DNA of 64,000 bases from Mycolicibacterium tusciae JS617 (GTDB lineage: Bacteria > Actinomycetota > Actinomycetes > Mycobacteriales > Mycobacteriaceae), in contig NZ_KI912270.1 of NCBI RefSeq assembly GCF_000243415.2, forward strand, positions 4,154,001 through 4,218,000. The letters are read 5' to 3'. The position numbers and the translations under genes were made by a program. The notes below the pieces were generated by a model that was given only the letters and a program-made list of their open reading frames with translations, was not told where the DNA came from and did no database searches. Position 1 is the first letter of the stretch, and each line of letters begins with the position of its first letter. This document shows, one piece after another, positions 17,185 through 27,100 of this stretch.

Positions 17185-17242
17185 TTAGTTGTCGACGGCG
17201 AATACTCGCCACTCGTCGGGCACACCCTTCAACACGTGAAAT
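17185..17242 (-). pseudogene. C-terminal scrap of a class III cyclase-type protein
   Basis: Read on the minus strand this short stretch gives HVLKGVPDEWRVFAVDN and a stop at 17185. It resembles the C-terminal LKGVPxxWRLF/VFAV end of mycobacterial class III adenylate-cyclase proteins. A stop lies a few codons upstream in frame, so only a scrap remains. Orientation is opposite to the remnant at 16984. Confidence 0.4.
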
Positions 17243-17337
17243 CGGCGGTTGCAGAAGGTGATTCACGAGCCGTCCACCAGGAAAGCAAGCTTGTTGAGGC
17301 CGTCGTTTCGTCGATCACGATCCCCGCGTCGCGCCCG

Positions 17338-17691
17338 TTACGACGGCCACAATTCGAGATGGAGCCTCAACGCCTCGTCGAGCTTCACAAGTTCAGCCGA
17401 GGAGATACGGCCAATTCGGTGCAGCAGCCGCTCGGTTGCAACGGATCTGACTTGTTCGGCCTGCGCCTTCGAGTCGACCGCGAGTCCGCTGGCGGCCGAC
17501 AGCAACACCTGAAACGCGTAGATCCGGGCAGTATTGCTGGTCACCGGCACGACGGTGACGACGCCACGGCCGAGGCGCGTAGCGGTGGCATTGGCCCGGT
17601 CGTTGCTGACGACCACCGCGGGCCGCTGTTTGTTGGCTTCGCCGCCCCAGGCGGGATCGAGGTCGACCTGCCAAATCTCACCGCGCAGCAT
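17338..17691 (-). CDS. MazF-family toxin (MazF9-like endoribonuclease)
   Basis: 117 residues from ATG 17691. It starts [20 protein letters not shown] followed by [20 protein letters not shown] and [20 protein letters not shown], the standard MazF barrel. From memory it is very like M. tuberculosis MazF9 (Rv2801c). MazF proteins cut mRNA or other RNA at short single-stranded sites. The start overlaps the antitoxin gene by 14 bases, the usual coupling that keeps antitoxin first. It is not at the rv2801 locus, so the pair may have moved. Confidence 0.88.
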   Translation of the reverse strand: MLRGEIWQVDLDPAWGGEANKQRPAVVVSNDRANATATRLGRGVVTVVPVTSNTARIYAFQVLLSAASGLAVDSKAQAEQVRSVATERLLHRIGRISSAELVKLDEALRLHLELWPS

Positions 17692-17908
17692 TGCCGAGGC
17701 CGTCGCCCGCCGTGTGATCCCACATTTCGGCCTCGCCTGTCGTGGCCCACTCCGACCACGCGTCGTCATAGTCGTCTTCGAGCGTGGGATAGCGGAGCAT
17801 GCGAATCGCACTCTGAAGGCCCGCGGAACGCGACGACAAGCCGGCCTTCTGTACGTATGCGTCCAGCACGGCTACATCATCGTCGGAGAGACTGACACTC
17901 AGCTTCAC
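17678..17908 (-). CDS. MazE9-like ribbon-helix-helix antitoxin
   Basis: 76 residues from GTG 17908. The N-terminal [20 protein letters not shown] begins a ribbon-helix-helix DNA-binding domain; the middle [20 protein letters not shown] and acidic, Trp-containing tail form the part that wraps the toxin. It closely resembles M. tuberculosis MazE9 (Rv2801A) as I recall it. There is no Shine-Dalgarno sequence; TAGTAT (17916-17921 on the minus strand) lies 7 bases before GTG, consistent with a leaderless mRNA. It should repress its own promoter through the repeats at 17915-17945. Confidence 0.85.
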   Translation of the reverse strand: MKLSVSLSDDDVAVLDAYVQKAGLSSRSAGLQSAIRMLRYPTLEDDYDDAWSEWATTGEAEMWDHTAGDGLGNAAR

Positions 17909-17914
17909 GAATGC

Positions 17915-17945
17915 GATACTACCAAGGTATTACCCGAGTACTACC
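17915..17945 (-). promoter_or_regulatory. mazEF operator: three repeats with 11-bp period over the -10 box
   Basis: On the plus strand GATACTACC (17915-17923), GGTATTACC (17926-17934) and AGTACTACC (17937-17945) recur every 11 bases, one helical turn. They cover the presumed -10 box. This layout suits side-by-side binding of ribbon-helix-helix dimers and so autoregulation by the antitoxin. Confidence 0.6.
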
Positions 17946-18035
17946 CGTCGGCGCGTGCAGGCAAAACAGATTGGCGCCGAAAAAGGGGGCAAGGCGTCCC
18001 CAGGCAAACTGACGAACAGACGCAAGAAAAGTGAG

Positions 18036-19862
18036 TTAGTCGGCTTCGGCGAGGCGATGCTTGAGGGCGTCGAACTCGTCCTTGATGCCGGTCGGCAGCT
18101 TCTCCCCGACGAACTCGAACCACTCCTCGATCAGCGGCACCTCGTCGCGCCACTCATCGGCGTTCACGGCCAGCGCCAAGTCGACATCGGCGGCATCGAC
18201 ATCAAGTCCCTCGAGGTCCATGTCCGCGGCGGTCGGAACGATGCCGATCGGCGTGCTCTTGCCGTCGGCCTGGTGCTCGATGCGCTCGATGGCCCACTTC
18301 AGCACACGGCTGTTCTCGCCGAAGCCCGGCCACAGGAAGCGGCCGTCGTCGCCACGGCGGAACCAGTTGACGAAGAACACCTTCGGCATCTTGGACTCGT
18401 CGGCGTTCTTGCCGATGTTGATCCAGTGCTGGAAGTAGTCACCGACGTTGTAGCCGAGGAACGGCAGCATCGCCATCGGGTCGCGGCGAACGGTGCCGAC
18501 CTTGCCCTCGGCGGCTGCGGTCTGCTCCGAGCCGAGAGTGGCGCCGATGAACACGCCGTGCTGCCAGTCGCGGGCCTCGGTGATCAGCGGCACCGTCGTC
18601 TTGCGGCGACCGCCGAAAAGGATCGCCGAGATCGGCACACCCTGCGGGTCGTCCCACTCGGGAGCCAGCGTCGGGCACTGCGAGATCGGGGTGCAGTAGC
18701 GCGAGTTCGGGTGGGCAGCCTTGACGTCGGAGTCCGGCGTCCACTCGTTGCCCTTCCAGTCGACAAGGTGCTGCGGGTCGCCCTCGAGGCCCTCCCACCA
18801 CACATCGTCGTCGTCGGTCAGCGCGACGTTGGTGAAGACGGTGTTACCGGCCTCGATGGTCTTCATCGCGTTCGGGTTGCTGTCCCAGTTGGTGCCGGGC
18901 GCGACGCCGAAGAAGCCGAACTCGGGGTTGACGGCGTACAGCCGGCCGTCCTTGCCGAAGCGCATCCAGGCGATGTCGTCACCGACGGTCTCGGCGCGCC
19001 AGCCCGGGATGGTGGGCTGCAGCATCGCGAGGTTGGTCTTGCCGCACGCCGACGGGAACGCCGCGGCGATGAAGTACGCCTTGTTCTCTGGCGAGATCAG
19101 CTTGAGGATCAGCATGTGCTCGGCCAGCCAGCCCTCGTCGTGGGCCATCGCCGAGGCGATGCGCAGCGAATAGCACTTCTTGCCGAGCAGCGCGTTGCCG
19201 CCATAGCCCGACCCGTAGCTCCAGATCTCACGGGTCTCGGGGAAGTGGGTGATGTACTTCGTGTCGTTGCACGGCCACGGCACGTCCTTCTCGCCGTCCG
19301 CCAGCGGCGCACCGACCGAGTGCAGGCACTTGACGAAGAACCCGTCGTCGCCCATCTTGTCCAGCGCCGCCTTGCCCATCCGGGTCATCGTGCGCATCGA
19401 CAGCACCACGTACTCCGAGTCGGTGAGCTCCACGCCGAGTTTGGGGTCGTCCGCACCGAGCGGGCCCATGCAGAAGGGCACCACGAACATGGTGCGGCCC
19501 CGCATACAGCCCCGGTAGAGGTCCGTCATGATGCCGCGCATCTCGGACGGGTCCATCCAGTTGTTGGTCGGGCCGGCGTCGACCTCGCGCTCGCTGCAGA
19601 TGTAGGTGCGCGATTCGACACGCGCCACGTCGGAGGGGTCGGACAGCGCCAGGTAGGAGTTCGGCTTCTTCTTCTCGTCGAGCTTCTTGAAGGTGCCCGC
19701 CTCGACCAGCTGCTGGGTTAGCCGGGCGGCCTCCTCTTCGGAGCCGTCGGCCCACACAACGCGGTCCGGCTGTGTCAGTTCGGCGACCTCCTGGACCCAG
19801 GCAAGTAGCCCTTTGTGCTTCGTCGGTGCGGTGTCCAGACCTGGAATGGTCGCTGCGGTCAT
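18036..19862 (-). CDS. pckA: Phosphoenolpyruvate carboxykinase (GTP)
   Basis: 608 residues from ATG 19862, with AGGAG 6 bases upstream; TTG 19865 is unlikely. Diagnostic GTP-PEPCK sequences include [20 protein letters not shown], the kinase-1 loop [13 protein letters not shown] with the reactive-loop Cys, and [11 protein letters not shown]. It converts oxaloacetate and GTP to PEP and CO2, the key gluconeogenic step when growing on lipids. Length matches the family (about 606-610). The neighbouring Rv0210-like gene upstream has the same orientation, as in M. tuberculosis. The 184 bases between them hold the promoter region, in which I recognise no named site. Confidence 0.96.
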   Translation of the reverse strand: MTAATIPGLDTAPTKHKGLLAWVQEVAELTQPDRVVWADGSEEEAARLTQQLVEAGTFKKLDEKKKPNSYLALSDPSDVARVESRTYICSEREVDAGPTNNWMDPSEMRGIMTDLYRGCMRGRTMFVVPFCMGPLGADDPKLGVELTDSEYVVLSMRTMTRMGKAALDKMGDDGFFVKCLHSVGAPLADGEKDVPWPCNDTKYITHFPETREIWSYGSGYGGNALLGKKCYSLRIASAMAHDEGWLAEHMLILKLISPENKAYFIAAAFPSACGKTNLAMLQPTIPGWRAETVGDDIAWMRFGKDGRLYAVNPEFGFFGVAPGTNWDSNPNAMKTIEAGNTVFTNVALTDDDDVWWEGLEGDPQHLVDWKGNEWTPDSDVKAAHPNSRYCTPISQCPTLAPEWDDPQGVPISAILFGGRRKTTVPLITEARDWQHGVFIGATLGSEQTAAAEGKVGTVRRDPMAMLPFLGYNVGDYFQHWINIGKNADESKMPKVFFVNWFRRGDDGRFLWPGFGENSRVLKWAIERIEHQADGKSTPIGIVPTAADMDLEGLDVDAADVDLALAVNADEWRDEVPLIEEWFEFVGEKLPTGIKDEFDALKHRLAEAD

Positions 19863-20049
19863 CAAAATCTCCTGTGTACGTTTCTGCCAGGACCCGGGAT
19901 CTGAGGAGCGTGCACTGAAGAAAGGCAGCGCATCTCAGTCGTCCCTGTAATACAGAGGTTAACGCGGGTGACATACCCGCGGTGAATCGGGAGTATGTCC
20001 GATCACTCACAGGAACGATTCAGAAAGCCCATCTCAGAGGTGTATCGAT

Positions 20050-21489
20050 TCAGCTGATGGGTTCTCGGCCGTACAAGTGCGTCCGGACGGCGTCGATCGC
20101 TTGCAGCAGGGGTGGCAGGCGACGGTCGGCAACCTTCGCTGCGCTGGCCGTCTGGACCGCATGTTCGCGCAGTTCGGCGTCGATCTCGGCGACCCGCTCG
20201 GCGGCTGTGGCGCTCTCGACCTCGTCGCGGTGGGCGAGCTCCGAGGTGAGCACTGTCTCGGCGACAAGCACCCGGGTGGCCACCCGTTCCTCCACCGCGG
20301 ACCGCACCACGTTGATCACGTCGCTCACCCAGCGGTCGAGCACCCCGCGGTCGTGGAGGAGCCCGCGAATGCCCACCACCCAGACCGTCATCACCAGTCC
20401 AACCAGGCCGCCCACCACCAGCCCCGCGACGGTCATGCCGGGGGCGAGCCCGGCGAACAGCCGGGTCACCACGAGTGCGACCCCGAGCCCGAACCCGGCG
20501 CCGAGGATCATCATCAGCTGTGTTTCCTGCCGACGTGATTTCAGCGGCGGCGCGGAGATCTCCGGGGCCTGCGGCGGCGCGGTCGCCGGCGGCACAGGAA
20601 GCTTCAGCTCGGTCGCCACGTCCGCGAGCTGAGCGGTGATGCCCTCCTCCACCTCCTCGACGACCTCACGCACCCGGGTCCGCACATGCGGCTCGAACGC
20701 GCCGATCCTGCGGCGCGTCAACTGCGCGGCGTCCTCGGCCAGTTCGCCGCGCACGGACGTCGCGCGGTTGCGCGCGAAGTGTCCGAGCTGCACGCGCGCC
20801 TGCTGTAGCTGACTGCGCAGCGCTATGGTGCGCTCGCTCTTCGACAGCCGCCGCTGGCGAAGGATGTCGTCGCGCGTGGAGTGCAGTGCGCTTACCCGGG
20901 CCCGGCGATCGAACCCGTCACCATTGGCCTGATACTGCGCGATGACGCCTAGTAGCCGACTTTCCCACGCGCGCAGCCGATTTCGGAGGGGCACATCGGG
21001 ATCCGCCAGCCGTCGCCGCAACAGGCCGACAAGCTCGTCCACGCGAGGCTCGCCCAAGTCGGGATCAGCCGCGACGCCCACCCACTGCACCTGGGCGTAG
21101 TGCGGCGCGCGCTGGGTCAACAGCGTCCGGTCCGCGGCCAGCACCTCGCGCCAGTTGCGATGCGCGTCGATCTTCGACACCACCCCGACCACCAGATCGG
21201 TGTTCATGCTCGCGAAATCGATTAGGGCACAGTCAGATTCCGTCATCGGAGCGATTGCGGACACAGTGAAGACCACCGCGGCCGGCGCCAGGGCCGGATT
21301 CAGTGCGTCGGACTCGACGAACGTGCGCTCGGGCATCCGGTCGCGCAACGCGCCGATCAAACTGGTGGTGCCCGCCAGCCATGGGCCCACCACCAGCACG
21401 ACATCGCCACTCTGAACCCCCGGGGAACTCAGGCCGGGCTCGATCGCCGCCACGACCGCGTCGGCCGCGGCGATCGGATCGGCGGTCAC
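20050..21489 (-). CDS. P-loop/dynamin-like membrane protein (Rv0210-like)
   Basis: 479 residues from GTG 21489, which overlaps the upstream stop (GTGA). Residues 25-45 hold VVLVVGPWLAGTTSLIGAL, a Walker-A-like loop with Thr where Lys is expected. SKIDAHRNW resembles the NKxD guanine motif. Long charged helices follow, then two hydrophobic segments (ILGAGFGLGVALVVTRLFAG and TVAGLVVGGLVGLVMTVWVV) and a helical tail. This is the layout of bacterial dynamin-like proteins such as IniA/IniC, but function is not established. Position next to pckA and size match Rv0210 (492 residues). Confidence 0.7.
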   Translation of the reverse strand: MTADPIAAADAVVAAIEPGLSSPGVQSGDVVLVVGPWLAGTTSLIGALRDRMPERTFVESDALNPALAPAAVVFTVSAIAPMTESDCALIDFASMNTDLVVGVVSKIDAHRNWREVLAADRTLLTQRAPHYAQVQWVGVAADPDLGEPRVDELVGLLRRRLADPDVPLRNRLRAWESRLLGVIAQYQANGDGFDRRARVSALHSTRDDILRQRRLSKSERTIALRSQLQQARVQLGHFARNRATSVRGELAEDAAQLTRRRIGAFEPHVRTRVREVVEEVEEGITAQLADVATELKLPVPPATAPPQAPEISAPPLKSRRQETQLMMILGAGFGLGVALVVTRLFAGLAPGMTVAGLVVGGLVGLVMTVWVVGIRGLLHDRGVLDRWVSDVINVVRSAVEERVATRVLVAETVLTSELAHRDEVESATAAERVAEIDAELREHAVQTASAAKVADRRLPPLLQAIDAVRTHLYGREPIS

Positions 21490-22448
21490 CGCGACCGTCC
21501 GTACAGGCGCAGCGAGCCTCGGCAGATGTCCGCCGAACAGCTCCGGTGCAGGGCGTTGACCGGCCCGCTGCCGTAGCGCCGCCAGTATGCCGCCCGCCTG
21601 CGGTGTGCTGCCGGACCGTCGCCCCGGTCGACGTGCATGCCTTCGGCTTCCACTACCTCGACGGCCGCACCCATCACGGCAAGTACCGTATCGTCGGCCC
21701 TGAGCAATTCGGCGAGCTCCGCATCTCCGGATTGCACTGCGAGCGCATTCAATTCACCGATCGCAGCGCGCACCCGCCGGTACCTCACCGGTGCGCCGAG
21801 GGCGTCAACCTGAGCCACCACGTCCTCGACGCGGCTCAGTCGGTGCAGCATCGCCGACACGTCCGTGGCGTCGGCACCGTTCTCGACAGCCAGCACCGCA
21901 TGGGCAATACCGAAGCGATCCAGCGCGGCGAGCAGGCGACGCCTCACCTCGCCGGACAGCGCATGTTCAGACTGCACGAAAGCGTCGGTCGACGTGAGGT
22001 CGGCCGGGGCGTCGACCAGCACCCGCAGCGCGGCCATCAGTTCGTCGTCCAGCTCTGCAACGGCGAGCAGTCCAGCCATCGGCACAGTGGGCGTGCCCAG
22101 AGAAGATATAGACGACAGCGCCTCAGCCTGGCGCTGCGCGGCGGCCAACGGACCGCCGATACCGAACCCCGCCAGATCAGCCTTGTTCAAGATGACGACC
22201 GTGGGCTGCTGCGATCTGCTCACCGTGAGCCGGTCCTCGGGTTTGAGTGTCTCGGCGATCACGAGCACGGTGATGTCCGCGGCTGCGCCATCGGCCGTTA
22301 CCGCGACGCCGGCATCGGCCAACGCCGCGGCCACCGTCGTTCGCCCGACACCGTTTCGACCGCGCACCGCAACCCGCACGGGCGCACCGGCGCGCCGGAT
22401 AATCGGTCTCAACCGCGGATTGCGGCTCTGCTCGGCGAATCGCGTCAA
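21486..22448 (-). CDS. P-loop GTPase-like protein (Rv0209-like)
   Basis: The convincing frame runs to the stop at 21486 and includes VRVAVRGRNGVGRTTVAAAL (Walker A with Arg for Lys), VVILNKADL (NKxD guanine-specificity motif) and alternating helices. Start is uncertain: TTG 22448 gives 320 residues; ATG 22601 would give 371, nearer the 361 of Rv0209, but codons between 22450 and 22600 are rare and poorly biased. It is followed by the Rv0210-like gene with a 4-base overlap, so the two probably form a complex. Both lack the canonical Walker Lys. Confidence 0.65.
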   Translation of the reverse strand: MTRFAEQSRNPRLRPIIRRAGAPVRVAVRGRNGVGRTTVAAALADAGVAVTADGAAADITVLVIAETLKPEDRLTVSRSQQPTVVILNKADLAGFGIGGPLAAAQRQAEALSSISSLGTPTVPMAGLLAVAELDDELMAALRVLVDAPADLTSTDAFVQSEHALSGEVRRRLLAALDRFGIAHAVLAVENGADATDVSAMLHRLSRVEDVVAQVDALGAPVRYRRVRAAIGELNALAVQSGDAELAELLRADDTVLAVMGAAVEVVEAEGMHVDRGDGPAAHRRRAAYWRRYGSGPVNALHRSCSADICRGSLRLYGRSR

Positions 22449-22661
22449 GACGTCGACGAAAATCTGGCAGCCTCCATGTCCCCGCGCGGCGCACTCGGTC
22501 AGTTGCGGGCCAGTGGCCCCGTGCCCACATACGATGTTGGCACCTCTACGGGTGTGTCGCGAGCGGTTGTTGTGGCCCTTGGGAGTAAACCGGCGACCCA
22601 TAGCAGTCGAAGGCAACTGTTGGGTATCAATCTGTACCACGATGCGGGTACTCCCCCCTTT

Positions 22662-23462
22662 GTGAGCGACCATGGACGGATGCTTTCGGGTAACGCGGGT
22701 GTGGGATTGCCGGCTCAGCCGGCGGCACCCGAATTGCCGGCTCAGCCGGCGCCAGCCGGGGCCCCACCCGCGTCGCATCTGCATCCCCGGGTGACCAGCT
22801 TCAGGACCCGCCGGACCACGCTGAGCGATGCCCAACAGGCGACCTGGGCGCGGCTCTGGCCCGAGGTGGGCATGAACGCCCGCGACGGCGGCGGCCCCGC
22901 CCCGCGGCTGGACACCGAGATGTGGTTCGGACGCAGGGCTCCCGTCGTGCTCGAGATCGGGTGCGGAGCGGGCACCTCGACGCTGGCGATGGCCCAGGCC
23001 GAGCCTGAGATCGACGTGGTTGCGGTCGAGGTCTACCGCCGCGGGCTGGCTCAGCTGCTGTCCGGCATCGACCGTGAAGGTGTGCCCAACGTCCGCCTGG
23101 TCCGCGGTGACGGCGTCGACGTTCTCGAGTACATGTTCGGACCGGACTCGCTGACCGGAGTGCGGGTGTTCTTTCCCGATCCATGGCCCAAGGCGCGCCA
23201 TCACAAGCGGCGATTACTACAGCCCCCGACCGTCGCGATGATCGCCGATCGGCTGCGGCCCGGCGGCGTGCTGCACGCGGCGACGGACCACGCGGGATAC
23301 GCCGAGCACATCGCTGCTGTCGGAGACGCCGAACCGCGTTTGCGCCGCGTGGGCACCGATGACGTCCTGCCCATGTCGACCGACCGGCCGGTGACGAAGT
23401 ACGAGCGCAAGGCTCTTGCAGGCCCCGTCGTGACCGAACTGCTCTGGGAGAAGGCCGAATGA
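22662..23462 (+). CDS. trmB: tRNA (guanine-N7-)-methyltransferase
   Basis: 266 residues from GTG 22662; a short N-terminal VSDHGRM matches the start of the M. tuberculosis protein Rv0208c. The SAM site is VVLEIGCGAGTSTLAMAQ, and the TrmB signature VRVFFPDPWPKARHHKRRL follows, with HAATDHAGYAEH later. It methylates G46 of tRNA. The linker before the catalytic domain contains two copies of LPAQPA encoded by near-identical GCCGGCTCAGCCGGC repeats. The stop overlaps the start of the NYN-domain gene. Confidence 0.93.
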   Translation: MSDHGRMLSGNAGVGLPAQPAAPELPAQPAPAGAPPASHLHPRVTSFRTRRTTLSDAQQATWARLWPEVGMNARDGGGPAPRLDTEMWFGRRAPVVLEIGCGAGTSTLAMAQAEPEIDVVAVEVYRRGLAQLLSGIDREGVPNVRLVRGDGVDVLEYMFGPDSLTGVRVFFPDPWPKARHHKRRLLQPPTVAMIADRLRPGGVLHAATDHAGYAEHIAAVGDAEPRLRRVGTDDVLPMSTDRPVTKYERKALAGPVVTELLWEKAE

Positions 23463-24154
23463 GCCTCACCGAAGACATCGCGCGGATATCAGAGATGCCC
23501 GAAACGCCGGCCGCGAACGACCGGGTGCTGCTGGTTTGGGACGCCCCCAACCTGGACATGGGCCTCGGCTCGATCCTGGGCGGCCGCCCCACCGCGGCGC
23601 ACCGACCCCGGTTCGATGCACTCGGCCGCTGGCTGCTGGCCCGCACGGCCGAACTGTCGGCGTCACGTCCCGAGGTCGAACTTCAGGCCCCCCTGATTCC
23701 GGAGGCAACGGTGTTCACGAACATCGCCCCTGGTAGCGCCGATGTGGTTCGCCCTTGGGTGGAGGCATTGCGTAACGTCGGTTTCGCGGTGTTCGCCAAG
23801 CCGAAGATCGATGAAGACAGCGACGTCGACATCGACATGCTCAACCACATCGCGCTCCGAAGGAGTGAGGGACTGGCCGGCGTGCTGGTGGCTTCAGCCG
23901 ACGGTCAGGCGTTCAAGCAGCCGTTGGAGGAAATCGCCCGCGAAGGCATTCCCGTCGAGGTGCTCGGATTTCGCGAACATGCGAGCTGGGCGCTAGCGTC
24001 GGATACCTTGGTGTTCGTCGACCTGGAAGACATCCCTGGTGTTTTCCGGGAGCCACTACCGCGAATCGGCCTTGATTCGCTGCCCGAGCAAGGGGCTTGG
24101 CTGCAGCCGTTCCGGCCGCTGTCATCGCTATTGACCTCGCGCGTCAACAATTGA
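23459..24154 (+). CDS. NYN-domain protein (Rv0207c-like)
   Basis: 231 residues from ATG 23459, overlapping the trmB stop by 4 bases. It has a PIN/NYN nuclease-like fold: VLLVWDAPNLDMGLG near residue 25 (first Asp), VDIDMLNHIA in the middle and GVLVASADGQAFKQPLEEIA (SxDxDF-type motif) followed by VEVLGF. NYN proteins are often RNases. Its fixed position between trmB and mmpL3 is shared with M. tuberculosis. No membrane segment or signal peptide. The next gene, mmpL3, starts 44 bases later and may be in the same transcript. Confidence 0.82.
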   Translation: MSLTEDIARISEMPETPAANDRVLLVWDAPNLDMGLGSILGGRPTAAHRPRFDALGRWLLARTAELSASRPEVELQAPLIPEATVFTNIAPGSADVVRPWVEALRNVGFAVFAKPKIDEDSDVDIDMLNHIALRRSEGLAGVLVASADGQAFKQPLEEIAREGIPVEVLGFREHASWALASDTLVFVDLEDIPGVFREPLPRIGLDSLPEQGAWLQPFRPLSSLLTSRVNN

Positions 24155-24198
24155 ACTGCGCGGGTCGCCTTGAACCCGTGTGAGTGTTAGGAGCTTAG

Positions 24199-27100
24199 GT
24201 GTTCGCCTGGTGGGGTCGAATGGTGTACCGGTATCGGTACTCCGTGATCGGCATCATGGTTGCACTGTGCGTCGGTGGCGGCATTTTCGGCATCGGCCTC
24301 GGCGACCGTGTCACCCAGAGCGGCTTCTATGACGAGGGCAGCCAGTCGGTCCATGCCTCGGTGACCGCCGACGAGGCCTACGGTCGCGACCGTACGAGCC
24401 ACGTCGTGGCGATCCTCACGCCCCCAGACGGCAAGAAGGTCGACGATCCCGCGTGGATGAAGAAGACCACCGACGAGCTCAACCAACTCGTGGCCGACCA
24501 CGAGGACAGGATGGTCGGCTGGGTGGGCTGGCTCCGCGCCCCGAACAGCGAGGACCCGACGGTCCAGCAGATGAAGACGTCGGACATGTCGACGACGTTC
24601 ATCAGCGTCCCACTCAAAGGTGACGACGACGACACGATCCTGAAGAACTACCAGGCAATCGAGCCCGATCTACGGAAGGTCAACGGCGGCAATATCCAGC
24701 TCGCCGGCCTGCAGCCGCTTGCCAGTGAACTCACCGGCACCATCGGTGAGGACCAGAAGCGCGCCGAGGTGGCCGCCATTCCATTGGTCTGCGTCGTGTT
24801 GTTCTTCGTATTCGGCGGGGTGATCGCGGCAGCCCTTCCCGGCGTCATCGGCGGCCTGACCATCGCCGGTGCGCTTGGCATCATGCGACTTCTCGCCGAA
24901 GTCATGCCGGTGCATTTCTTTGCGCAACCCGTGGTCACGCTCATGGGTCTCGGCATCGCGGTCGACTACGGCTTGTTCATGGTGAGCCGATTCCGCGAGG
25001 AGATCGCCGAGGGCTACGACACCGAAGCCGCCGTGCGCCGCTCCGTGATGACGTCGGGTCGCACCATCATGTTCTCCGCGGTCATCCTCGTGGCGTCATC
25101 GGTGCCGCTGCTGCTCTTCCCGCAGGGCTTCTTGAAGTCGATCACCTACGCGATCATCGCGTCGGTGATGCTCGCGGCGATCCTGTCGATCACCGTGCTA
25201 CCCGCCGCGCTCGCCATCCTCGGCTCCAGGGTCGACGCGCTCGGTGTGCGCTGGCTGGTGAAGTTCGCCGAGCCCGACCCCATCAGGTCCGATCCCGCCA
25301 ACCCACGCACCAACGCGTTTGCGCTCGCGTCGATCCCGACGGGCCTATTGCTTCCGCCGGTGGGTATCGCGTTGGGGCATCTCGCGCGCAAACGCATCAG
25401 GGCGACCGGCGAACAGGGCGCGCAGTTCGCGCTCATCGGCCTGGTACTCGGTTACATCACGCTGCTGGGCGGACTCGCGTACGGCACCATGGCGCTGAAG
25501 GATGCCGACGTCATCGGCACCGCCCTGTACTGGGTAATGCTCGGCGTGGTGATCTTCGTCGTCGTGGTCGTCGTCGGTGTGGTGCTCGCGCGATACGTCC
25601 CACTCGCCCGCACGCCGATCGTGTGGTGGCTGAACTGGCTCGCCGAAAAGACGCAGAAGACCAAGACACGCGCCGAGGTGGAGAAAGGCTTCTGGGGCAA
25701 GCTCGTCAACGTCGTGATGAAGCGGCCCGTCGCCTTCGCCGCACCCATTGCGATCGCCATGATCGTGCTGATCATCCCGTTGGGGCAGTTGGCGCTCGGC
25801 GGCATCAGCGAGAAGTACCTCCCGCCTGACAACTCGGTCCGAACCGCGCAGGAGGACTTCGACAAGACCTTCCCCGGATTCCGCACCGAACCCCTGACGC
25901 TGGTGATCCAGAACACCGACGGACAGCCGGTGACCGATCAGCAGGTCGCGGAGGTCCGCAACAAAGCCATGACCGTTCCCGGTTTCATCGAGCCGGACGG
26001 TGATCCTTCGAAGATGTGGCAGGCACGCGGGGGCGAATCGACCGACCCTTCGGTACGCGTCATCCAGAACGGGCTGATCAACCGCAACGATGCCGCGAAG
26101 AAGGTTGACGAGCTGCGCTCGATCTCACCGCCGCGCGGACTCATGATCTCCGTCGGCGGCATCCCGGCACTGGAGCAGGACAGCATCCATGCCTTGTTCG
26201 ACAAGCTGCCGTTGATGGGGCTCATCCTGATCACCACGACGACCATCCTGATGTTCCTGGCGTTCGGTTCGGTGGTGTTGCCGATCAAGGCGGCGGTGAT
26301 GAGCGCACTCACGCTCGGCTCCACCATGGGCGTGCTGACGTGGATGTTCGTCGACGGCCACGGTTCCGGCCTGATGAACTACACGCCGCAGCCGCTGATG
26401 GCTCCGATGATCGGACTGATCATCGCGGTGATCTGGGGTCTGTCCACCGACTACGAAGTCTTCCTGGTGTCCCGCATGGTGGAGGCCCGCGAGCGCGGTA
26501 TGTCCACCGCCGAGGCGATCCGTATCGGTACGGCCACCACCGGACGGTTGATCACCGGTGCCGCACTGGTTCTCGCGGTCGTCGCAGGCGCGTTCGTGTT
26601 CTCCGACCTCGTGATGATGAAGTACCTCGCCTTCGGCTTGCTGATTGCGCTGCTGCTGGACGCCACCATCGTCCGTATGTTCTTGGTGCCCGCGATCATG
26701 AAGCTGCTCGGCGACGACTGCTGGTGGGCGCCGCGCTGGATGAAGCGGATCCAGGAACGGCTCGGTCTCGGTGAGACCGAATTGCCCGACGAACGCAAGC
26801 GGCCCGCCGTTCGCGAGCACGCCGAGAACCCCGAAGCATTGGTCGGTGCGGGTGCACCGATCCCTGCTTCCCCTTCCGGTCGTCCCCGGCCACCGCACGA
26901 CCCGACACATCCTGCGGCCGAAGGTGCTTCGCGTCCCGGCGCCGCCACCCGGGCCGCTGCCCCACCGAGGACGAACGCGCCCTCGAGTACCGGAACCACT
27001 CGGATGCCGAGTCGGCGCGCGCCGGCCGATGAACCTGCGACGACGCGGCTGTCGACCGCCAAGAACGCGGTGCGTAACGCCGTCACCAATGCCGCGGCCG

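Noticed and set aside
17955..19721. A 588-codon open frame on the plus strand opposite pckA
   Set aside because: It is the antisense shadow of a full-length, well-conserved pckA; its translation is His/Arg/Val-rich and matches no family.
22708..22760. The GCCGGCTCAGCCGGC repeats in trmB as a regulatory hairpin
   Set aside because: They lie inside the coding frame and encode a simple LPAQPA repeat in the variable N-terminal linker; a coding explanation is enough.
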